Source of the DNA: Streptomyces sp. Tu6071 | GTDB lineage: Bacteria > Actinomycetota > Actinomycetes > Streptomycetales > Streptomycetaceae | Direction of reading: 5' to 3' | Assembly (NCBI RefSeq): GCF_000213055.1 | Contig: NZ_CM001165.1 | Location: 6,379,445-6,443,444, forward strand | Length of the DNA stretch: 64,000 nt | Shown: piece after piece, positions 11,095 to 21,602 of the stretch | Layout of the letters: the number at the start of each line of letters is the position of its first letter | Numbering within the stretch: position 1 is the first letter of the stretch | Notes under the pieces: model-generated | The model's database searches: none | Seen by the model: only the letters and a program-made list of their open reading frames with translations | Told to the model about the DNA's origin: nothing | Program-made: the position numbers and the translations under genes

Positions 11095-12864
11095 ATGGTC
11101 ATGTGCGTGTTGGAGGAGATGCGGATACGGTCGCTCGGCGTCATCGACGACGCGGTGGTGGAGCTGTCACCCGGCTTCACGGCCGTGACGGGTGAGACCG
11201 GCGCGGGCAAGACGATGGTGGTCACGAGCCTCGGGCTGCTGCTCGGGGGACGTGCCGACGCGGCGCTCGTACGGATCGGGGCGAAGTCGGCCGTCGTCGA
11301 GGGCAGACTCACGCTGCCCCCTGGGTCCGCCGTGGCGCGGCGGATCGAGGAGGCCGGGGCCGAACTCGACGAGGACGCGCTGCTCATCAGCCGTACCGTT
11401 TCCGCCGAAGGCCGCTCGCGCGCCCACCTCGGCGGCCGGTCCGTGCCCAACGGGATGCTCGCCGAACTCGCCGACGAACTCGTCGCCGTGCACGGCCAGA
11501 CCGACCAGCAGGGGCTGCTCAAGCCCGCCCGGCAGCGCGCCGCGCTCGACCGGTACGCGGGCGAGGCCGTCGCCGTCCCGCTCGCCGCTTACCGCACCGC
11601 CTACCGCGGCCTGCGCGCCGTCGCGAACGAACTCGCCGAACTGACCACGCGCGCCAGGGAACGGGCCCAGGAGGCCGACCTGCTTCGCTTCGGCCTCGAC
11701 GAGATCGCCGCCGTCGAGCCGCTCCCCGGCGAGGACGCCGAACTCGCCGCCGAGGCCGAGCGGCTCGGCAACGCCGAGACCCTGCGCGCCGCGGCGGCCG
11801 GAGCCCACACCTCGCTCGTCGGCAACCCCGAGGACCCCGAGTCCATCGAGGCCACCTCGCTCGTCGCCGGGGCGCAGCGCGCCCTCGACAGCGCGGGCGC
11901 CCACGACCCGGCGCTCGCCAAGCTCGCCGGGCGCCTCGGCGAGATCGGCATCCTCCTCACCGACGTCGCGGGCGAACTCGCCGGGTACGCCGACGACCTC
12001 GACGCCGACCCGCTCAGGCTCGCCGCCGTCGAGGACCGCCGCGCCGCGCTCGCGCAGCTCACCCGTAAGTACGGGCCCGACAGCGACGCCGTCCTGGAGT
12101 GGGCCCGCGCCTCCGCCGAACGGCTCGGCGAACTCGACGGCGACGACGAGCGCATCACCGCGCTCGCCGCCGAACGCGAACGGCTCGCCGCCGAACTCGC
12201 CCAGCTCGCCGCCGAGCTGACCCGGGCCCGTACCGAGGCGGCCGAGCGCTTCGCCGGGGCCGTCACCGCGGAACTCGCGTCGCTCGCCATGCCGCACGCC
12301 CGCGTCAGCTTCGCCGTCTCCGCGACCGAGGTCGACGAGGAGAGCGAGGGCGTCGTCCTCGACGGGCGGCGCCTCGCCTACGGCCCGTACGGGGTCGACG
12401 AGGTCGAACTGCTCCTCGCCCCGCACCCCGGCGCGCCGCCCCGGCCCATCGCCAAGGGCGCCTCGGGCGGTGAGCTGTCCCGCGTCATGCTCGCCGTCGA
12501 GGTCGTCTTCGCCGGGACCGACCCCGTGCCCACCTACCTCTTCGACGAGGTCGACGCCGGGGTCGGCGGCAAGGCGGCCGTCGAGATCGGGCGGCGGCTC
12601 GCGCGGCTCGCGCGCGGGGCGCAGGTCGTCGTCGTCACCCACCTGCCGCAGGTCGCCGCCTTCGCCGACCGGCAGCTTCTCGTCGAGAAGACGCACGACG
12701 GGAGCGTCACCAGCTCCGGCGTCAAGGTCCTGGAGGGCGAGGCGCGCGTACGGGAGCTGTCCCGGATGCTCGCCGGGCAGGAGGACTCCGAAACGGCCAG
12801 GGCGCACGCGGAGGAACTGCTCGCCGCGGCGCGCGGGGACCGGGACGCCGACACGAAGGGGTGA
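11095..12864 (+). CDS. recN: DNA repair protein RecN
   Basis: A 589-residue SMC-like ATPase for double-strand-break repair. Walker A is GETGAGKT (residues 33-40). The ABC signature GASGGELSRVMLAVE is near 460 and Walker B with D-loop (TYLFDEVDAGVGGKAA) near 483. The middle, about residues 150-420, is a long Ala/Glu/Arg-rich coiled-coil region. The start at 11095 has GGGAGG 13 nt upstream; the ATG at 11101 or the GTG at 11107 are possible alternatives, since the conserved part starts at MRIRSLGVIDDAV. Confidence 0.95.
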   Translation: MVMCVLEEMRIRSLGVIDDAVVELSPGFTAVTGETGAGKTMVVTSLGLLLGGRADAALVRIGAKSAVVEGRLTLPPGSAVARRIEEAGAELDEDALLISRTVSAEGRSRAHLGGRSVPNGMLAELADELVAVHGQTDQQGLLKPARQRAALDRYAGEAVAVPLAAYRTAYRGLRAVANELAELTTRARERAQEADLLRFGLDEIAAVEPLPGEDAELAAEAERLGNAETLRAAAAGAHTSLVGNPEDPESIEATSLVAGAQRALDSAGAHDPALAKLAGRLGEIGILLTDVAGELAGYADDLDADPLRLAAVEDRRAALAQLTRKYGPDSDAVLEWARASAERLGELDGDDERITALAAERERLAAELAQLAAELTRARTEAAERFAGAVTAELASLAMPHARVSFAVSATEVDEESEGVVLDGRRLAYGPYGVDEVELLLAPHPGAPPRPIAKGASGGELSRVMLAVEVVFAGTDPVPTYLFDEVDAGVGGKAAVEIGRRLARLARGAQVVVVTHLPQVAAFADRQLLVEKTHDGSVTSSGVKVLEGEARVRELSRMLAGQEDSETARAHAEELLAAARGDRDADTKG

Positions 12865-13002
12865 GCGCGGAGCGGGAGCGGGGGCTCGTGGCCGATACCG
12901 GTCCGTGGAGGACACACCGGCCCCCGCGCACCTGGCATCCTGTCAGGCAGCAGAGTCCGGGACCCCCCAGCCGAGCAGCCGACCCCAGGAGCGCCAGCCA
13001 CC

Positions 13003-14133
13003 GTGAGCAGTCCGTCGAGCCCGTCGAGCCGAGCAGGGCACACTCCGCTGCGCACGGTGCAGGTACTCGGCGGGGGCAGCGCGGGCAGCAGCGTGCACGT
13101 GCGCTCGCTCGCCGCCGGGCTCGCCGCGCGCGGGGTACGGGTCACCGTGTGCGCGCCCCACCCGCTGGAGACCGCCTACGACTTCACCTCCGTCGGCGCG
13201 CGCCACATCCACATCCCGCGCGGCAGCGACCCCGTCTCGCTCGCCGCGCTCCGCACCGTCTGCGCCGACGCCGACCTCGTCCACGCGCACGGCCTGCACG
13301 CCGGGCTGCGCACCGCGCTCGCCCTCGCCGGACGCCGCGTCCCGCTCGTCGTCACCTGGCACACGCGCGGCCACGCCGAAGGCGCCCGCGCCCACGCGCT
13401 GCGCCTCCTCGAACGCCGCGTCGCCCGCGCCGCGACCGTCCTCCTCGCCACCTCCTCCGACCTCGTCGACCGCGCCCGCGCCCGGGGCGCACGCGACGCG
13501 CGCCTCGCCCCCGTCGCCCTGCCCGCGCCGCCCCCGCCGCCCGCGCGCGCCCCCGCCGAGCAGAAGGCGCGCGCCGATGTCGGCGCGGTCGAGCGGCCCC
13601 TCGTCCTCGCGGCCGGCTCGCTCGTACGGCACCGCGGATACGAGGCGCTGCTGGACGCGGCGCGCGCCTGGCGGGCGCTCGACCCCGTACCGCTGCTCGC
13701 CGTCGCGGGCGAGGGACCGCTGCGCGGCGCACTCCAGGCCAGGATCGAGGCGGAGGACCTTCCCGTACGCCTGCTCGGCAGCCGCGACGACCTGCCCGCG
13801 CTGCTCGCCGCGACCGATGTCGCCGTGCTGCCGAGCCGCTGGGAGGCGCGCGCCCTGTTCGCGCAGGAGGCGCTGAGCCTCGGCGTGCCGCTCGTCGCCT
13901 CGGCGGTCGGCGGCATCCCCGAACTCGTCGGCGACGCCGCCGAACTCGTCCCGTACGGCGACGCCCCCGCCCTCGCCGCGCGCGTCGCGGCCCTCCTCGC
14001 CGACCCCGCCCGGCGCGCCGAGCTGAGCCGCGCGGGCCGACGCCAGGCGGCCGGCTGGCCGACCGAGGACGCGACCGTCGCGCAGGTGCTCAGCGTCTAC
14101 GACGAACTGACGTACCCCGAGCCGCTGTTCTGA
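13003..14133 (+). CDS. GT4-family glycosyltransferase
   Basis: A 376-residue GT-B glycosyltransferase. The N-terminal domain begins with VQVLGGGSAGSSVHVRSLA, the glycine-rich acceptor-side loop. The C-terminal nucleotide-sugar domain carries the EX7E motif (EARALFAQE) followed by VPLVASAVGGIPELV. The GTG at 13003 has AGGAG 11 nt upstream. No membrane segment is visible, so it probably works at the cytoplasmic face. Its sugar donor and acceptor cannot be told from the sequence. It lies between recN and a PucR regulator on the other strand, in the interval before pyrG. Confidence 0.88.
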   Translation: MSSPSSPSSRAGHTPLRTVQVLGGGSAGSSVHVRSLAAGLAARGVRVTVCAPHPLETAYDFTSVGARHIHIPRGSDPVSLAALRTVCADADLVHAHGLHAGLRTALALAGRRVPLVVTWHTRGHAEGARAHALRLLERRVARAATVLLATSSDLVDRARARGARDARLAPVALPAPPPPPARAPAEQKARADVGAVERPLVLAAGSLVRHRGYEALLDAARAWRALDPVPLLAVAGEGPLRGALQARIEAEDLPVRLLGSRDDLPALLAATDVAVLPSRWEARALFAQEALSLGVPLVASAVGGIPELVGDAAELVPYGDAPALAARVAALLADPARRAELSRAGRRQAAGWPTEDATVAQVLSVYDELTYPEPLF

Positions 14134-14255
14134 GCGTCCGGGCGAGCGGTCGCGTGTGCGGCCGGCCCCCGCCCGCGCGCAGCCGGTCCCCGGCCGCCGG
14201 TCATCCGCGCGGCTCGGCTGCGGGTCGCGCGGGCCGACCGGCCCCCCGCCCTCCG

Positions 14256-15887
14256 TCACGCGTGCCGCCTCGCCCGCAGTGCCAGGCTCAGCGAGAGCAC
14301 CGTGTGCGGGTCGTCGAGGTCCGTGCCGAGGAGTTCACCGATCCGTGCGAGGCGGTTGTAGAGGGTCTGGCGGTTGAGGTGCAGGGCGCGCGCCGTCTCC
14401 GCCTTGCGGCCCGCGTGGTCGAGGAACGTCTCCAGGGTCGGCAGGAGCGGGGGGCGCGCCGTGCGGTCGTGGCGCAGGAGCGGGCCGAGCGCCCGGTCGA
14501 CGAAGGCCGCGAGGTCGGGCTGGCCGCGCAGCCGCCACAGCAGCAGATCGATGTCCAGGCGCCGCGCGTCCCACCACGGGCGCGGGTCCAGGTCCGGGGC
14601 CGCGTCCGCCGCGCGCGCCGCGTGCCGCAAACCCGCGGCAGCCGCCGCCCAGCCTCCCGCCGGACCCACGACGACCACGGGGTCCGGGGCGCCGGGGCGC
14701 ACCACCCCGGCCCGCTCCGTACCCGCCCGCAGGGCCGCGGCGGCCCGGTCCGCGAGCCCCGCGCGCTCCGCCTCCTCGCGCAGCCCGAGCAGCAGCGGCA
14801 CCCGCCCCTCCACGGGCCGCACGCCCAGCAGTACGGGCACGCCGAGCCCGCTCAGCTCCTCGTGCACGGCCCGTACGAGCTGCCCCCAGCCGCCCCCGGG
14901 CGCGAGCGCGCCCGTCGTCTCGGGGAGTCTCATCACGAGCGGCAGGAGCAGCCCCGTCGCCGGTTTGAAGCCGAGCACGGCGGCACGCGCGGGCGCGTCC
15001 TCGGGGGCGGTACGTGCCTGGGCGAGATCGGTGAGGAAGTCGCCCCTGCCGAGTGCCGCCAGCTCGTCCTCCTGCCGCGCCTGCATGAGGACCACGGCGA
15101 GGATTCCGGCGACGCGTTCCATCGCGAGCCGGTGCGCGGGCCGCACGGGACCCGCCACCGGGAGCAGGACCAGGCGGGCCCGTACCGCCTCCGGCGTGCC
15201 GGGCGCCGCGCCCGCCACGTCCACGAGCACCGAACCGGCGGGCGGGCCCTCCGCGCGCGCCGCCCTGCTGCCCCGCAGCCGCTCCCACACCGGGAGCGCC
15301 TCGCTCTCGCCCGGCCCGCCCCACACCCCGTACAGCAGGGCGCCGCCGGCCGTTTCCAGGAAGACCGGGTTGCCGCCGAACTCGGCGAGTGTGGTGAGGA
15401 CCTGGGGCACGCCCCCGCCGCCGAGCACGGCCTCGGTGCAGTGCCTGTGCACCTCCTCGGCCTGGCGCAGGACCGCGTAGTGCCCGTTGACGATCTCGGT
15501 GTGGATCTCCTCGGTCACCGCGACGAACGGGACCTCGCGGTGCAACTGGACGAGGGGGAGGCCGGCCGCGCGGGCCGTCTCGACGAGCGCGGCGGGCAGG
15601 CGCGCGAAGCGCGGGCCGAGCTCGACGACGAGCGCCGCGATACCGCGCTCGGCGAGCCGCCGGACGAAGGCGCGCTGCTCGGCGGGGCGGTCGCCGAGTC
15701 CGAGGCCGGTGGTGAGCAGCAGTTCGCCGCCCTTGAGCAGCGAGGCGATGTTCGGGACCTCGCCCGCGTGCACCCACCGCACCGTGCGGTCGAGCCGTTC
15801 CGCGCAGGCCAGCACCTCCGGCAGCCCGCCGCGCAGCCCCGGCAGCTCCAGCGCCCGCCGTACCGTGATCCCGCCCTGACTCTCCAC
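14256..15887 (-). CDS. PucR-family transcriptional regulator
   Basis: A 543-residue regulator. Residues 1-130 form the PucR N-terminal ligand-sensing domain (TVRRALELPGL...GEVPNIASLLKGGELLLTTG). A GGDEF-like central region follows. The C-terminal PucR helix-turn-helix (AETARALHLNRQTLYNRLAR) lies near residues 500-520. In other actinobacteria such proteins control purine, amine or nitrogen-source catabolism. The closest candidate target is the GH15 gene behind it on the same strand, or its own promoter. ATG at 15887. It is convergent with the glycosyltransferase gene. Confidence 0.92.
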   Translation of the reverse strand: MESQGGITVRRALELPGLRGGLPEVLACAERLDRTVRWVHAGEVPNIASLLKGGELLLTTGLGLGDRPAEQRAFVRRLAERGIAALVVELGPRFARLPAALVETARAAGLPLVQLHREVPFVAVTEEIHTEIVNGHYAVLRQAEEVHRHCTEAVLGGGGVPQVLTTLAEFGGNPVFLETAGGALLYGVWGGPGESEALPVWERLRGSRAARAEGPPAGSVLVDVAGAAPGTPEAVRARLVLLPVAGPVRPAHRLAMERVAGILAVVLMQARQEDELAALGRGDFLTDLAQARTAPEDAPARAAVLGFKPATGLLLPLVMRLPETTGALAPGGGWGQLVRAVHEELSGLGVPVLLGVRPVEGRVPLLLGLREEAERAGLADRAAAALRAGTERAGVVRPGAPDPVVVVGPAGGWAAAAAGLRHAARAADAAPDLDPRPWWDARRLDIDLLLWRLRGQPDLAAFVDRALGPLLRHDRTARPPLLPTLETFLDHAGRKAETARALHLNRQTLYNRLARIGELLGTDLDDPHTVLSLSLALRARRHA

Positions 15888-16016
15888 GCGCGGACGCTAC
15901 CGCGCGCGATGCGGGCCCGTCACCCGGCTGTTGACCGAGGTCACCGCGCACGACCGGCCCGGGACCGCGCGCACAACGGGCCCGCGACCGCGCGCACGAG
16001 CGGCACGTGACCGCCC

Positions 16017-16060
16017 GTGCGACAGCCCGGGACCGCGCGTGCGACAGCCCGGGACCGCGC
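16017..16060. repeat. Two 22-bp tandem repeats
   Basis: Two identical adjacent 22-bp units (16017-16038, 16039-16060) containing GCGACAGCCCGGGACCGC. They lie between the GH15 terminator and the PucR promoter. Confidence 0.7.
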
Positions 16061-16061
16061 G

Positions 16062-16097
16062 CGAGGGGCCCCGGACCGTGCGGCCCGGGGCCCCTCG
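16062..16097 (-). terminator. Terminator of the GH15 gene
   Basis: Perfect 13-bp stem CGAGGGGCCCCGG (16062-16074) with its complement at 16085-16097, loop 10 nt. It is 30 bp past the stop of the minus-strand GH15 gene. No strong T-run follows, as is common for Streptomyces terminators. Confidence 0.75.
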
Positions 16098-16127
16098 TGG
16101 CGTCCCGCGTGCGGCGTGGTGCGGGGC

Positions 16128-17930
16128 TCAGCCCCCGTACGCCCCGCTCGCCGTCAGGCGCAGGGCCGTGTCGATGAGGGGGACGTGGCTGAACGCCTGC
16201 GGGAAGTTGCCGACCTGCCGGCCGCGCACCGGGTCCCACTCCTCGGCGAGGAGGCCGAGGTCGTTGCGCAGCGAGAGCAGGCGCTCGAAGAGCTTGCGGG
16301 CCTCGTCGACGCGGCCGATCATCGCGAGGTCGTCCGCCATCCAGAACGAACACGCGAGGAACGCGCCCTCGTCGCCCGCGAGTCCGTCCACGCCCGCGTC
16401 GTCGCCCGAGGTCGGGTAGCGCAGGATGAAGCCGTCCTTCGTGGACAGCTCGCGCTGGATGGCCTCGATCGTGCCGATGACGCGCTTGTCGTCGGGCGGC
16501 AGGAAGCCCATCTGCGGGATGAGCAGCAGCGAGGCGTCCAGCTCCCGGGAGCCGTACGACTGCGTGAACGTGTTCCGCTCGGGGTCGTAGCCCTTCTCGC
16601 AAACGTCCCGGTGGATGTCGTCCCGCAGCTCCTTCCACCGCTCCAGCGGCCCGTCCGCGTCCCCGGACTCGATGAGCTTGATGGTGCGGTCCACCGCGAC
16701 CCACGCCATGACCTTCGAGTGCACGAAGTGGCGGCGCGGCCCGCGCACCTCCCAGATGCCCTCGTCCGGCTCCGACCAGTGGTGCTCCAGGTACTGGATC
16801 AGCTTGAGCTGGAGCAGCGAGGCGTAGTCGTTGCGGGCGAGGCCCGTCATGTGCGCGAGGTGCAGGGCCTCGGTGACCTCGCCGTAGACGTCGAGCTGGA
16901 GCTGTCCGGCCGCGCCGTTGCCGACCCGGACGGGCGTCGAGCCCTCGTACCCCGGCAGCCAGTCCAGCTCGCTCTCGCCCAGCTCCCGCTCGCCCGCGAT
17001 CCCGTACATGATCTGCAGGTTCTCCGGGTCGCCGCCGACCGCGCGCAGCAGCCACTCGCGCCAGGCGCGGGCCTCGTCGCGGTAACCGGTGCGCAGCAGC
17101 GAGGAGAGCGTGATCGCCGCGTCACGCAGCCACGTGAAGCGGTAGTCCCAGTTGCGGACCCCGCCGATCTCCTCGGGCAGCGAGGTCGTGGGCGCGGCGA
17201 CGATCCCGCCGGTCGGCGCGTACGTGAGCGCCTTGAGCGTGATGAGCGAGCGGATCACGGCCTCGCGGTAGGGGCCGTGGTACGTGCACTGCTCGACCCA
17301 CTCCTGCCAGAACTCCTCGGTCGCCGCGAGCGACTCGTACGGGGTCGGCAGGGCGGGCGGGCCGAGGTGGCTCGCCTGCCAGGAGATGACGAAGTAGACC
17401 TTGTCGCCGGGGCCCACCGTGAAATCGGAGTACGTCGTGAGGTCCTTGCCGTACGTCTCCGCGTCGGTGTCGAGCCACACCGAGTCCGGGCCGGAGACGG
17501 CGACCGTGCGCTCGTCGACCCGGTGCACCCACGGCGTGATCCGCCCGTAGCTGAACCGCATCCGCAGGCTGGAGCGCATCGGCACCCGCCCGCTGAGCCC
17601 CTCCACGATGCGGATGAGCTGGGGCGCCTCCTCGCGCGGGCCCATGAAATCGGTCACGCGCACACTGCCGCGCGGGGTGTCCCACTCGGACTCCAGGATC
17701 AGGGAATCCCCCCGGTACGTTCTGCGGTCGGCGTCCGGCGGCTGAGTGCCGGGGGCGAACGCCGGTCCCAGCCGCCAGAATCCGTGCTCCTCGGTCCCGA
17801 GGAGACCCGCGAAGATCGCCTGCGAATCGAAGCGGGGGAGGCACAGCCAGTCGACCGTGCCGTCCCGGCAGACCAGTGCGGCGGTCTGCAGGTCTCCGAT
17901 GAGTGCGTAATCCTCGATGCGCCCGGCCAC
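16128..17930 (-). CDS. GH15 family glucoamylase or trehalase
   Basis: A 600-residue cytoplasmic glycoside hydrolase family 15 enzyme. The N-terminus IEDYALIGDLQTAALV...DWLCLPRFDS is the beta-sandwich domain. The catalytic (alpha/alpha)6 barrel carries NWDYRFTWLRDAAITL near residue 265 and GLAGDEGAFLACSFWMADDL near 520. Mycobacterial relatives are trehalases, others act on short maltodextrins; the substrate here is open. The GTG at 17930 is chosen because CTGGAG lies 6 nt upstream and the product then begins AGRIEDYALIGD like its relatives; ATG 17936 and GTG 17954 are alternatives. It is divergent from pyrG. Confidence 0.9.
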   Translation of the reverse strand: MAGRIEDYALIGDLQTAALVCRDGTVDWLCLPRFDSQAIFAGLLGTEEHGFWRLGPAFAPGTQPPDADRRTYRGDSLILESEWDTPRGSVRVTDFMGPREEAPQLIRIVEGLSGRVPMRSSLRMRFSYGRITPWVHRVDERTVAVSGPDSVWLDTDAETYGKDLTTYSDFTVGPGDKVYFVISWQASHLGPPALPTPYESLAATEEFWQEWVEQCTYHGPYREAVIRSLITLKALTYAPTGGIVAAPTTSLPEEIGGVRNWDYRFTWLRDAAITLSSLLRTGYRDEARAWREWLLRAVGGDPENLQIMYGIAGERELGESELDWLPGYEGSTPVRVGNGAAGQLQLDVYGEVTEALHLAHMTGLARNDYASLLQLKLIQYLEHHWSEPDEGIWEVRGPRRHFVHSKVMAWVAVDRTIKLIESGDADGPLERWKELRDDIHRDVCEKGYDPERNTFTQSYGSRELDASLLLIPQMGFLPPDDKRVIGTIEAIQRELSTKDGFILRYPTSGDDAGVDGLAGDEGAFLACSFWMADDLAMIGRVDEARKLFERLLSLRNDLGLLAEEWDPVRGRQVGNFPQAFSHVPLIDTALRLTASGAYGG

Positions 17931-18471
17931 GTGCATCTCCAGTCGAACGGCCACGGCACGCCCCTGTGCGGGACGCCTCGCGCTGCGGTCAAGGGTGAGC
18001 CGCCGGGCTGCTGTTCCAAGGGTGGGCGGGGGGATTCTTCTGGCCTCCCCCCGTCGCCCACCACCACCCCTTGTGGGAAGCGCTTGCGCGGTCCAGTTTC
18101 TTCGAGCCCGGCGGCGGATGTCCGAGCAGGATACGACGCCCCGTGGTGATCCGTGCGACCGTCGGGACACGGCGGTAGGGCCGAATGGGTGAGGCTTGTG
18201 TTGTGGCGCGGTAAAAGCCGGGCGCGTTGGATGTGCGCGGTGCCCGCGCATACACGCAGCGTGCGGGCCATGCCCCCGTACGGGCCCGGCGAAACCCGCG
18301 CCGCCGGAAAGCTCCGCCGACGCTGATACCCTGGTAGCCCGTGGACCGGTGGGCCCTTTACAGACCGTGAGACCCCCGCCCGCAGCGACGGACCTTCCCA
18401 CCGGCTCATCGAGTCGGCGCGGAATTCCGGTCCGCACTCCAGACCGCGACCACGGGAGCCCCCTCTTGGCC
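17931..18471. promoter_or_regulatory. Divergent control region of GH15 gene and pyrG
   Basis: This 541-bp gap holds no gene that can be supported. AAGCGCTT at 18078-18085 is palindromic and lies in GGGAAGCGCTTGCGC, which resembles LacI-family operators of sugar genes, about 145 bp before the GH15 start. GATACCCT near 18326 could be a -10 for pyrG. No riboswitch or attenuator was recognised before pyrG. Confidence 0.4.
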
Positions 18472-20127
<1,656 letters not shown>

Positions 20128-20140
20128 GCCCTTGCGCCGG

Positions 20141-20180
20141 AAGGCGCCCCTGGACGTGTGTACGCGTCCGGGGGCGCCTT
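20141..20180 (+). terminator. pyrG terminator
   Basis: A 16-bp stem (AAGGCGCCCCTGGACG, 20141-20156, with 20165-20180) broken only by one G-U type pair, an 8-nt loop, then TTTGCG. Confidence 0.9.
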
Positions 20181-20663
20181 TTGCGTGGGGGTACGGGGGC
20201 GAGCTTCTTCGCGCTGGGGGAGCGCGGAACGGGGCAGCCGGGGAGAGGGCCGCGCGCGGGAGGGGACGGCGACCGACGGAACGTTCGTTGCGGGGGAGTA
20301 GGTGAGCGGCGGCCCACGCGGGGTGGCCCACGCGGGCGGCGGCCCACGCGGGCGGGGCGACCGGTTTCCCGGCGCGAAGGGCAGGACTCCGGGGTGGGCT
20401 TGCTGGGCGGAGCCGTGGGGCTGCGGGGTCCGGTCGGCCATCGGGCTCCCGGTCATCCGGCATGGGCGGTGCGGCCCGCGCGGGTGGCCGCCTTCCCGTA
20501 CGGGCGCGGCCCGGCCCTCGTACACCGTCCGGCAGGGCTCCCGCACGCCGGGCCCCGCGCGGTGCCACGCGTTCCCGTCCTCATGCGTACGCCTGTCCGC
20601 GGGTGACCCTTCGGGTGTGGTGGTTTCTTCGCGGGGGCAGGCGGGCTGCGGGAGGATGAGCGC
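20181..20663. other. Gap before the Nudix gene with short direct repeats
   Basis: After the pyrG terminator there is no gene that can be supported in this 483-bp stretch. It contains three close copies of GGCCCACGCGGG (about 20309-20353). The ribosome-binding site of the Nudix gene is GGAGG at 20651. Confidence 0.5.
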
Positions 20664-21299
20664 ATGACGATCAAGGACAACCCCGAGCAGTGGCGGACCA
20701 CGGCGAGCGAGACGCCGTGGCGCGGCGCCAAGACGAGCGTGCGCAGCGAGAAGGTCGTGATGCCGGACGGCGAGGTCGCGACCCGCGACTACCAGGTGCA
20801 CCCCGGGTCCGTCGTGATCCTCGCGCTCGACGAGGAGCGGCGCGTCGTCGTCGTCAACCAGTACCGGCACCCCGTCCGCGAACGGCTGTGGGAGCTTCCC
20901 GCCGGGCTCCTCGACGTCCCCGGCGAGAACCCCCAGCACGCCGCCGCGCGCGAACTCTTCGAGGAGGCTCACCTGGAGGCCGCCGAGTGGCACGTGCTCG
21001 TCGACCACTACTCCTCGCCGGGCGGCTCCGACGAGGCGGTACGGGTCTTCCTCGCGACCGGGCTGCGCGACGCGGGCCAGGAGCGGTACACCCCGGACGG
21101 CGAGGAGGCCGACATGCGCACGGCGCGCGTGCCGTACCAGGACCTCGTACGCGGCTGCCTCGGCGGGGAACTGCACAACAGCTCCCTCGTCATCGGCGCC
21201 CTCGCACTCGGCGCGCTCCTCGACAGCTCCGAGGACACCGAGGCCGCGCTCAGCGGACTGCGCCCCGCCGACGCGCCCTGGCCCGCCCGGCCCTTCTGA
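20664..21299 (+). CDS. Nudix hydrolase, ADP-ribose pyrophosphatase type
   Basis: A 211-residue Nudix enzyme. The N-terminal beta-strands include VVVVNQYRHPVRERLWELPAG. The Nudix box runs from PAGLLDVPGE to AARELFEEAHL (about residues 78-101), with the REL-EE core metal ligands. The E(L/P)PAG signature and QYRHP are typical of ADP-ribose pyrophosphatases, which hydrolyse ADP-ribose to AMP and ribose 5-phosphate. The M. tuberculosis gene at the same place, Rv1700, is of this type. ATG at 20664 with GGAGG 8 nt upstream. Unusual: His replaces the common Gly after the EE pair (EEAHL). Confidence 0.92.
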   Translation: MTIKDNPEQWRTTASETPWRGAKTSVRSEKVVMPDGEVATRDYQVHPGSVVILALDEERRVVVVNQYRHPVRERLWELPAGLLDVPGENPQHAAARELFEEAHLEAAEWHVLVDHYSSPGGSDEAVRVFLATGLRDAGQERYTPDGEEADMRTARVPYQDLVRGCLGGELHNSSLVIGALALGALLDSSEDTEAALSGLRPADAPWPARPF

Positions 21300-21363
21300 G
21301 CCCGTCCAGCCCTGCCCTTCTGAGCCCGTCCCGCCCCGGCCTTCCGAGCCCGTCCCGCCGGGC
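21291..21363. repeat. Three imperfect tandem repeats at the end of the Nudix gene
   Basis: Units of about 24-25 bp with the core CCTTCTGAGCCCGTCC begin inside the Nudix stop codon and run to about 21363; the third copy reads CCTTCCGAGCCCGTCC. The rest of the 303-bp gap (21300-21602) holds the promoter of the next gene, with an AT-richer stretch near 21445-21475 (GAAGAAATACTCATCCGATAG). Confidence 0.6.
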
Positions 21364-21602
21364 CCGCTCGCGCGACGGCGCACCTCCGTAGCCGGGCCCG
21401 GAGACCGGCTCCCGCGTCTGTCGACTCCGGACCGTGGTCAACAGCGGTCATCTGAAGAAATACTCATCCGATAGGGGGATGGTCGCGTCAGGTCGTCGCC
21501 GGTTCGCCACGCACGGTGACGTACGCTCTGAGTCGCGCGTCCGTCCTGCCCTGGGCGGGGCGCGCGGCTCGGTGAGCGTGCGGCTGAACGGGAGCGTGGC
21601 CC

